Shown: one piece after another, positions 7,926-13,328 of the stretch
Layout: each line of letters opens with the position of its first letter
How positions within the stretch are numbered: the stretch's first letter is position 1
Origin: DAOTUL01 sp034437435
GTDB taxonomy: Bacteria; Chloroflexota; Anaerolineae; Aggregatilineales; Phototrophicaceae
Assembly (NCBI GenBank): GCA_964417785.1
Contig: CAYQJO010000077.1
Location: 1-17,682 of the forward strand
Reading direction: 5' to 3'
DNA length: 17,682 nt
Notes under the pieces: generated by a model
Databases searched by the model: none
The model's input: the letters and a program-made list of their open reading frames with translations, nothing else
Told to the model about the DNA's origin: nothing
Translations under genes and position numbers: made by a program

Positions 7926-8543
7926 GTGTCAGTTGATAACAAAAAACAGGCCAACGAGTTCAAGCACAAGATCGAAGATAAAATTCAGCGCACCATTGAC
8001 GAATTTGTCGATGGAAAGATCAGCCGTGAGCAGTTTCAGATCATCTATGCCCGCTACAGCGAACAGCTTTCGGTCGCAAACGAGGCTATCCTGAGCGGCA
8101 ATCTTGGCAGCTTGATGCAGATTCTTGATGGGCGAACCATCGCTGTCCGCAGCGCCCACAAAGGCAAAGCCGTTGGCGTCATCATCTATCACAATCGCAC
8201 CGGCAAGACACTGGAAACGCTCGGCAGCATCAACGCGCCCCTTGCCAGCATCTCACCCGTTCTCAACGATTTCTCGCTGCTTATGGACGCCGGGAAAATC
8301 ATCGACCGTCGCATTGAAGAAGTGGGCGAATCGCAGTGGCTGCTCTTCGCCGCCGGGAAAGCTTCGACGATTGTCACTGAATTCCGCAACGAACCGGCCC
8401 ATGCGCAAATCGAAGAGATGGAGCGCCTGCACCGGGACTTTGAACAGGCCAATGCCGCCCAACTGAAACGTAATGATGTGAATGGCAAGCTGCTGGCGTA
8501 TCCCTTCACTGCCTTCATCGAAAAACGGATGCGCGGTCAATAA
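7926..8543 (+). CDS. Conserved-looking cytoplasmic protein of unknown function (205 aa)
   Basis: I do not recognise the family. The protein has 205 residues, is soluble and charged, and has no signal peptide or membrane segment. Residues 1-60 are strongly helical and probably coiled-coil (KHKIEDKIQRTIDEFVDGK, then ISREQFQIIYARYSEQL). The middle (about 72-155) alternates short strands and helices (GVIIYHNRTGKTLETLG, then QWLLFAAGKASTIVTEFRN), a pattern that could be a roadblock/profilin-like sensor fold. A second helix follows at about 157-185. The GTG start at 7926 is preferred: a TTG at 7899 would put the start on the -10 box, whereas GCGGGGG lies 9 nt before the GTG. The gene stands alone with its own promoter. 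Its TAA overlaps the stop of the convergent deoC gene by 7 bp. Confidence 0.8.
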   Translation: MSVDNKKQANEFKHKIEDKIQRTIDEFVDGKISREQFQIIYARYSEQLSVANEAILSGNLGSLMQILDGRTIAVRSAHKGKAVGVIIYHNRTGKTLETLGSINAPLASISPVLNDFSLLMDAGKIIDRRIEEVGESQWLLFAAGKASTIVTEFRNEPAHAQIEEMERLHRDFEQANAAQLKRNDVNGKLLAYPFTAFIEKRMRGQ

Positions 8544-9229
8544 TCCGATCCGGTGCCTTCGACATCCTGACCCTGTGCTTCTCTGGCGATATTCACCCCG
8601 GCGCTGGCACCGATTCGGGTAGCACCTGCTTCAACCATCGCCCGTGCATCGGCCAACGAGCGCACACCACCCGCCGCTTTGACGCCCATCTCCGGCCCAA
8701 CGGTCTCGCGCATCAGGCGCACATCGGCCAGGGTTGCACCGCCACCAGCGAAGCCCGTGCTGGTCTTGACGAAATCCGCGCCAGCATCTACAACAACCCG
8801 GCATCCCGCGATTTTCTCGTCGTCCGTCAGCAGCACATTCTCCAGGATGACCTTGCACAGGGCGTTCCTGGCGTGGCAGGCAGCGACGACAGCGGCGATG
8901 TCCTGGCAAACGGCATCGACATCACCGGCCTTCAAGGCTCCCACATGGATCACCATGTCGATCTCGGTTGCGCCCTGTTCGATAGCCAAGTTGGCCTCAT
9001 AGACCTTGACTTCCGTCGCCGACGCACCGAGCGGGAATCCTACCACCGTACACACCGCAACCGCGCTGCCCTGGAGCAGACGCGCTGCCAGTGGCACATA
9101 AACGCCGTTGACGCATACAGACTTAAAACCATATTCGCGGGCTTCGCCGCATAGGGTTTCGATTTGCGCCGGTGTGGCTTCCGGTTTGAGCAGCGTATGG
9201 TCGATCATGCGCACAATGTCGGGAATCAT
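8537..9229 (-). CDS. deoC: Deoxyribose-phosphate aldolase
   Basis: Cleaves 2-deoxyribose-5-phosphate to glyceraldehyde-3-phosphate and acetaldehyde, the last step of deoxynucleoside catabolism; cytoplasmic. The 230-residue TIM-barrel protein keeps the family signatures IDHTLLKP at 9-16, Asp91 in EIDMVIHVGAL, the Schiff-base Lys155 in DFVKTSTGF, and Lys184 in GVKAAGGVR. The start at 9229 is chosen because GGAG lies 8 nt upstream and the family begins with this segment; an in-frame start at 9292 would add 21 unrelated residues and abut the divergent gene. The divergent neighbour is a nucleoside phosphorylase, which supplies the pentose-phosphate side of the same salvage route. Confidence 0.96.
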   Translation of the reverse strand: MIPDIVRMIDHTLLKPEATPAQIETLCGEAREYGFKSVCVNGVYVPLAARLLQGSAVAVCTVVGFPLGASATEVKVYEANLAIEQGATEIDMVIHVGALKAGDVDAVCQDIAAVVAACHARNALCKVILENVLLTDDEKIAGCRVVVDAGADFVKTSTGFAGGGATLADVRLMRETVGPEMGVKAAGGVRSLADARAMVEAGATRIGASAGVNIAREAQGQDVEGTGSDY

Positions 9230-9270
9230 CAGCTTGTCTCCGCTGTTTTCGATTGATATAGTACCCCCAG

Positions 9271-9277
9271 TATTATA
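9271..9277. promoter_or_regulatory. Overlapping divergent -10 boxes between deoC and the phosphorylase gene
   Basis: The sequence TATTATA contains TATTAT on the plus strand (9271-9276) and a perfect TATAAT on the minus strand (9277-9272). The minus box would start deoC transcription near 9265, about 36 nt before its ATG. The plus box would give the phosphorylase a leader of only about 10 nt. Neither has a convincing -35 box at 16-18 nt, so the call rests on the -10 hexamers and the divergent layout. Confidence 0.35.
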
Positions 9278-9292
9278 GCGCGAGAAAACCAC

Positions 9293-10054
9293 ATGGATTA
9301 CCCCATTCTGGAATTCGACGAGTCGCCCGCCGCGATTATCGAGCCAGGTCTGATTGTCAAGCGAGTTGACGACATCCCAGAGCAGTGTGTGCTGTGCTTC
9401 TTCAAGCCGGTTATTGACGCTGTATGTGCCAATGCCAGGACAGTCGCCACCATCAGGAGTGAGATCGGACCCAACCCGGTGTACAAACTACAAATCCCGG
9501 ATACCAATCATCATATTGTCGTCACCCACCCCGGCGTAGGTGCGCCATTATCCGGTGCAATCCTGGAAGAGTTGATCGCGATGGGCTGTCGCAAGTTTAT
9601 CGCCTGTGGTGGTGCCGGTGTGCTGAACCGGGAAATCGCGGTCGGCCATGTGGTGATCCCGGATCAGGCGGTGCGTGACGAAGGCACATCCTACCATTAC
9701 CTGCCGCCGTCACGCGAAGTCACCGCCTCGCCGGAAGCAGTCGCCGCCATTCAGACGACCCTGAACGCGCTCGATGTCCCCTATGTGGTCGGCAAAACCT
9801 GGACCACCGACGCCATCTACCGCGAGACCAGAGACAAAGTCGCCCGCCGCCGCGCCGAAGGCTGCATCACGGTGGAGATGGAAGCCGCCGCGTTTTTCGC
9901 CATCGCGCAGTTTCGCGGTGTGAGCTTCGGGCAAATCCTCTACGGCGGCGATGATGTCAGCGGCGATGTCTGGGATCACCGGGACTGGCATAAACGCGCC
10001 TCAACACGAGAAAAGCTGTTCTGGCTGGCAGTGGACGCGGTACAACGGCTGTGA
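9293..10054 (+). CDS. Nucleoside phosphorylase (PNP/UDP family 1, uridine-phosphorylase-like)
   Basis: A cytoplasmic enzyme of 253 residues that would cleave a nucleoside with phosphate to give a free base and (deoxy)ribose-1-phosphate. Visible family elements are THPGVGAPLSG at 78-88, CGGAGVL at 105-111 in the phosphate-binding core, DEGTSYHY at 129-136, TTDAIYRET at 171-179, the ribose-binding signature VEMEAAA at 194-200 and GGDD at 218-221. I cannot decide base specificity (uridine versus purine or methylthioadenosine). No strong ribosome site precedes the ATG (only GAGAAAACCAC), in line with a very short leader. It is the first gene of a rightward run and overlaps the next gene by 4 bp (GTGA). 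Confidence 0.92.
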   Translation: MDYPILEFDESPAAIIEPGLIVKRVDDIPEQCVLCFFKPVIDAVCANARTVATIRSEIGPNPVYKLQIPDTNHHIVVTHPGVGAPLSGAILEELIAMGCRKFIACGGAGVLNREIAVGHVVIPDQAVRDEGTSYHYLPPSREVTASPEAVAAIQTTLNALDVPYVVGKTWTTDAIYRETRDKVARRRAEGCITVEMEAAAFFAIAQFRGVSFGQILYGGDDVSGDVWDHRDWHKRASTREKLFWLAVDAVQRL

Positions 10055-10620
10055 TTAACGACCCTGATTTGCAAGCATTGCGTCAATCCGCACAGAATCG
10101 CGACTGGACCACCAGCCAGGACACCCTCAAGCGGCTGCTGGCACGGATGGAACCGCTGGTCGCACTAGGGATTGCCGCGCCACAGGTGCAGGCGTTTTTG
10201 CCGACCTTCGAATCCTACTACCCGGAAGCAACGTGGGTGCGCGAGCTTCTACTCACCGTAATCGCTTATGCCTCCGCGCCGAAAGACCTGCCGGTCCATA
10301 CCATCCATCAATTCACCGAGCCAGGTTGCGGCAACTTTCTACTGGCCGTTTTCGATACCGCCCGGACTGTCCAGCCGGAGTACAGCCACTTTGAGCGGTA
10401 CAGCCACATCACCAACGCGGTCGCCAATGCCATACTGGCCGACCTTCAGCATCAGTATTACAGGGTACACCCGGATGACTTCGCCCGGCTGCGCGACCCT
10501 GACACACCTCCCGACGTGGCCGCCGGCATTCAAATTGCGTTCTGGCAGGCGGTCGCCGGGCAAGATACCACGCTGTGGCTGCACATTGCCGACGCCATCG
10601 AAAATCAGTTGTACTTGTGA
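10051..10620 (+). CDS. Unknown protein (189 aa) in the phosphorylase/G1P gene run
   Basis: I do not recognise the family. It is 189 residues with no signal peptide or transmembrane helix, is predicted mostly helical, and is rich in Gln, Asp and aromatic residues. A central segment PGCGNFLLAVFDTARTV (about 91-107) and an N-terminal helix pair are the only distinctive parts. The GTG start lies inside the phosphorylase stop (GTGA overlap), so the two are translationally coupled. It is followed after 6 nt by the small STAS-like gene. No function is proposed. Confidence 0.78.
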   Translation: MINDPDLQALRQSAQNRDWTTSQDTLKRLLARMEPLVALGIAAPQVQAFLPTFESYYPEATWVRELLLTVIAYASAPKDLPVHTIHQFTEPGCGNFLLAVFDTARTVQPEYSHFERYSHITNAVANAILADLQHQYYRVHPDDFARLRDPDTPPDVAAGIQIAFWQAVAGQDTTLWLHIADAIENQLYL

Positions 10621-10626
10621 GGGAAT

Positions 10627-11010
10627 ATGACGCACTGTACATACGAAATTCTAGAAAACGACATCCATAAATTTGCGCTGGTTAAAGCGGATCGCAAAGC
10701 CATGCAGGAGTTCATCGCCTATGCCAACGATCTGTTCGCCAACCATCCCAGAGACCAGATGCTGTACATGTTGATCGACTTTCGCCCCGCTGGTGTGCCG
10801 CCGCTGGCCTATGCGGTGCGCTCGCTGCGCAGCGATCTGTTATCTAAACACGACGAAATCCCCACAATCCGGGCCGCCTATCTGCACAACCGCAGCACAC
10901 TCGCCTCATTGATTAGCACATTTCTCGAAACACTGCGTATCGGCACCACGCGCAAGCTGTTCGAGGGCGACCGTGAAGACGAGGCGATTGCCTGGTTGTT
11001 GGAGGAATAA
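10627..11010 (+). CDS. Small STAS/SpoIIAA-like protein (127 aa)
   Basis: A soluble 127-residue protein. Its order of elements resembles SpoIIAA-like STAS/SEC14 domains: an opening strand pair (YEILENDIHKFALVKAD), a helix, a strand around MLYMLIDFRP (46-55), a helix, a strand (RAAYLHN), and a final helix ending in RKLFEGDREDEAIAWLLEE. The r-x-F-x-d-x-e-x-A-x-x-WL ending is common in that group. No serine for regulatory phosphorylation can be pinned down. The ATG is preceded by GAGGGAAT, which overlaps the stop region of the preceding gene. The fold assignment is moderate; the function is unknown. Confidence 0.75.
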   Translation: MTHCTYEILENDIHKFALVKADRKAMQEFIAYANDLFANHPRDQMLYMLIDFRPAGVPPLAYAVRSLRSDLLSKHDEIPTIRAAYLHNRSTLASLISTFLETLRIGTTRKLFEGDREDEAIAWLLEE

Positions 11011-11046
11011 TGGTCCGGACACTGCTGGCAAAAGGATACCCAAACC

Positions 11047-11874
11047 ATGACCATCGACGGTTTTATCTTCGACCTGGACGGTACTGTCTATCTGGGTGAG
11101 GCAACCCTGCCCGGTGCCGTCGAGACCATCACCCGCTTGCGGCAGACGGATAAGCGGATTCTGTTCGTCACCAACAAGCCGATCCAACCGCGCACGGTCT
11201 ACGCCGCCAAACTGCGCCGGTTGGGTATCCCGGCGGCGGACGACGACATCATCACATCAGGATATGTCATGGGCTATCATCTGGCCCACCATCACCCGGA
11301 TTTGCGCCTGTACGTCATTGGTGAAGGTCCGCTGCTCGACGAACTGCGCGGTCATGGGCTGCATGTCCTGCCCGAATTCAGCGATCAGGACCCGAAGGAG
11401 GTCATCACACCGGATGGTGTGGATGCGGTGGTGGTGGCGTTCGACCGCACCCTGGATTACCGCAAATTGAACACCGCCTATCAGGCGCTCCTGGGTGGAG
11501 CGCGGTTTTTCGCCACCAACGTCGACAAAACTTGCCCGGTTCCCGGCGGCGGTGTACCGGATGCCGGTGCGACCCTGGCGGCGCTGCAACACCTCACCGG
11601 ACGCGAACTCGAACTGCTCGCGGGCAAGCCGTCTGATCTCATCATGCAGGTGGCGCTGGACCGGCTCGGTCTGGCGCCAGAACGCTGTATGATGACTGGC
11701 GACCGGCTGGAAACCGATATGCTTATGGGCCAGCAGGCCGGGATGAAAACCGGTTTGGTTCTCACCGGTGCATCCACCCGCGACCACATTCGTCCGATGG
11801 GCATTCAGCCCGACTTTGTGCTGGACACCATCGGTGATCTTATCCCCGCACTCGAAAAGGACAATCTGCTGTGA
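11047..11874 (+). CDS. HAD superfamily IIA phosphatase (AraL/NagD-like)
   Basis: A cytoplasmic Mg-dependent phosphatase of 275 residues. The HAD core is intact: motif I DLDGT at 9-13 (nucleophile Asp9, acid/base Asp11), motif II VTNKP at 41-45, Lys194 in AGKPS, and motif IV GDRLETD at 218-224. The C2-type cap lies between (about 60-180), as expected for subfamily IIA. Family members dephosphorylate small sugar or glycerol phosphates, and AraL of B. subtilis is promiscuous. The next gene encodes glycerol-1-phosphate dehydrogenase and overlaps it by GTGA, which points to a linked substrate, possibly glycerol-1-phosphate or a sugar phosphate. A ribosome site AAGGA lies about 10 nt before the ATG. 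Confidence 0.92.
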   Translation: MTIDGFIFDLDGTVYLGEATLPGAVETITRLRQTDKRILFVTNKPIQPRTVYAAKLRRLGIPAADDDIITSGYVMGYHLAHHHPDLRLYVIGEGPLLDELRGHGLHVLPEFSDQDPKEVITPDGVDAVVVAFDRTLDYRKLNTAYQALLGGARFFATNVDKTCPVPGGGVPDAGATLAALQHLTGRELELLAGKPSDLIMQVALDRLGLAPERCMMTGDRLETDMLMGQQAGMKTGLVLTGASTRDHIRPMGIQPDFVLDTIGDLIPALEKDNLL

Positions 11875-13121
11875 ACCTCCACGTCGAAATCGGACACGAC
11901 ATTGTCGATCAACTGGTGGCGTACTGCCGCGAACTGGATACCCCGCGCTTCACCATCATCTCCGATAACAACACCTACGCCGCCCTGGGTAAGCGCGTCC
12001 ATCATGCCTTTGAAGCTGCCGGGCTGGAAACAATCAATATTGTGCTTGCGGGTGAGGAAGTCGTCGCCGACGAAGCCTACCTGATGAAGGTATTCGTCCA
12101 GTCTTCAACGGAGGGCCAGGTGTTTATCCCCGTTGGCAGCGGCACTGTGACCGACATCGCCCGCTATGTCGCCTTTCGCACCCGCAACCCCTATATCCCG
12201 GTACCGACCGCGCCGTCCGTTGATGGTTTCATCTCCAACGGCGCGCCGCTGGTCGTCGGCGGCATGAAGGTCACATATCCCACGACTCCGCCGCTGGCTG
12301 TCTTCGGTGATCTCGGTACATTGGCCGCCGCGCCCACCGAGATGATTGCCGCTGGGTTCGGTGATATTCTCGGCAAGCTGACATCGCTGGCAGATTGGAA
12401 GCTGGCGAGCGTGATCTGGGGCGACGCCTTTGATGAGGCCGTCGAAAATCGGGTGCGACGAGCGCTGGATCAGTGCATTGGAGCCGCTGCCGCCATCGCC
12501 GACCGCTCCGAAGACGCCATCCATCTGCTGTTTGAGGCGCTGCTGGAATCGGGTATCGGGATGCTGGAATTCGGCAACTCGCGTCCGGCATCGGGAGCGG
12601 AGCATCACTGCTCGCACTTCTGGGAGATGCAACTGCTGCGCGAGAAGAAACCGGCACTGCTGCACGGGGCCAAAGTCGGCTACGCGACATCGCTGGTCGC
12701 GGAACGCTACGCCCGCATCCGTGCGCTGTCACTGGCCGAGGTCAACGACCTACTGGAAGCCGCCGAATTGGAACCGAAAGCCGATCAGGTCGCCGAGATC
12801 GAGCGAGTGTATCCCGATGTGGCCGACGATATTCTGCGCGTGCAGGAACCCTTCCTGAATCTAACGCCAGAAGTGCATGACAGGGTGAAGCGGCACATTC
12901 TGGAACGCTGGTCGGATGTGCAAGCCGTCGCAGCGACGGTCCCCTCACCAGAAACGATCCGCGATGTGCTGCGAACGGTCGGCGGTCCCACCACCCGTGA
13001 GCAACTCGGCCTGGATCGGGAGACGGTCGAGACAGCGCTCAACTGCGGTCACTATCTGCGGGCGCGATTCACCATCATGAAGCTGCATAAGATGATGGGG
13101 TTGGACATCGTTAATTGTTGA
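11871..13121 (+). CDS. araM: sn-glycerol-1-phosphate dehydrogenase (AraM/EgsA family)
   Basis: Reduces dihydroxyacetone phosphate to sn-glycerol-1-phosphate with NAD(P)H, the stereoisomer used in archaeal lipids and, in B. subtilis, in heptaprenylglyceryl phosphate. It is cytoplasmic, 416 residues. The Rossmann half shows PVGSGTVTDIARY at 87-99 and VPTAPSVDGF at 111-120. The metal-binding half shows Asp165 in GFGDILGK, the His cluster GAEHHCSHFWEM at 242-253 and His265 in LLHGAKVGYAT, so nucleotide and metal sites look complete. The GTG start is within the stop of the HAD phosphatase gene (GTGA). The C-terminal 60 residues continue beyond the core with a helical extension (ERWSDVQAV to the end). 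The TGA stop overlaps the -35 box of the metH promoter. Confidence 0.94.
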   Translation: MNLHVEIGHDIVDQLVAYCRELDTPRFTIISDNNTYAALGKRVHHAFEAAGLETINIVLAGEEVVADEAYLMKVFVQSSTEGQVFIPVGSGTVTDIARYVAFRTRNPYIPVPTAPSVDGFISNGAPLVVGGMKVTYPTTPPLAVFGDLGTLAAAPTEMIAAGFGDILGKLTSLADWKLASVIWGDAFDEAVENRVRRALDQCIGAAAAIADRSEDAIHLLFEALLESGIGMLEFGNSRPASGAEHHCSHFWEMQLLREKKPALLHGAKVGYATSLVAERYARIRALSLAEVNDLLEAAELEPKADQVAEIERVYPDVADDILRVQEPFLNLTPEVHDRVKRHILERWSDVQAVAATVPSPETIRDVLRTVGGPTTREQLGLDRETVETALNCGHYLRARFTIMKLHKMMGLDIVNC

Positions 13122-13146
13122 CACGCCCGTAAGCTACTGTTATGAT
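13118..13146 (+). promoter_or_regulatory. Near-consensus promoter of the metH leader
   Basis: TTGACA (13118-13123, perfect) and TATGAT (13141-13146, 5 of 6) are separated by exactly 17 nt. Transcription would begin about 13152-13154, just before the first stem of the riboswitch at 13156. The -35 box overlaps the stop codon of the upstream dehydrogenase gene (13119-13121). Confidence 0.8.
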
Positions 13147-13155
13147 GATTGCAGT

Positions 13156-13258
13156 CTCATTGAGAGCGGAGGAGGGACCGGCCCGATGAATCCGCAGCAA
13201 CCGCCGAAGCGTCGGCAAGGTGCTAAATCCGGCAGATGGTTAACGTCTGGAAGATGAG
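13156..13258 (+). ncRNA. SAM-I (S-box) riboswitch aptamer
   Basis: The stretch carries the conserved S-box core: GAGAGCGGAGGAGGGACCGG, CCCGATGAA, CAGCAACC, and GGTGCTAAATCC followed by GGCAGA. Pairings seen by eye are P1 CTCAT (13156-13160) with ATGAG (13254-13258), P2 GCGGA (13166-13170) with TCCGC (13191-13195), P3 GCCGA (13203-13207) with TCGGC (13212-13216), and P4 CAGA (13233-13236) with TCTG (13246-13249). It binds S-adenosylmethionine. Bound SAM stabilises P1, frees the terminator and shuts off metH. It lies directly after the promoter and 70 nt before the metH start. Confidence 0.95.
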
Positions 13259-13285
13259 TGAAAGCGATAAACAGCCAGTTCACTC
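13256..13285 (+). promoter_or_regulatory. Antiterminator helix of the SAM riboswitch
   Basis: GAGTGAA (13256-13262) is perfectly complementary to TTCACTC (13279-13285). The left arm takes the 3' end of aptamer stem P1 (13254-13258) and the right arm takes the 5' half of the terminator stem (from 13282). The helix therefore excludes both and is the expected SAM-free, read-through conformation. Confidence 0.7.
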
Positions 13286-13318
13286 CCTTCCGTATGCCGT
13301 GAGGGAGTTTTTTGTTTT
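13282..13318 (+). terminator. Intrinsic terminator of the SAM riboswitch expression platform
   Basis: ACTCCCT (13282-13288) pairs with AGGGAGT (13302-13308), with one extra T-G pair inside, around a loop of about 11 nt. It is followed by a T-rich run (TTTTTTGTTTT ending at 13318). It lies 10 nt before the metH ATG, so termination here prevents metH expression when SAM is bound. Confidence 0.88.
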
Positions 13319-13328
13319 GGGAGAGGCT

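Noticed and set aside
9230..9292. N-terminal extension of deoC to 9292
   Set aside because: The 21 extra residues do not resemble the family, and GGAG is correctly spaced before the ATG at 9229.
13236..13328. Upstream in-frame ATG that would extend metH by 31 residues
   Set aside because: It lies inside the riboswitch aptamer and would be translated through the terminator. The family's N-terminus and a good ribosome site are at 13329.
13122..13328. Cobalamin riboswitch, considered because metH uses B12
   Set aside because: No B12-box-like GCCACTG motif is present, while the S-box core is complete.
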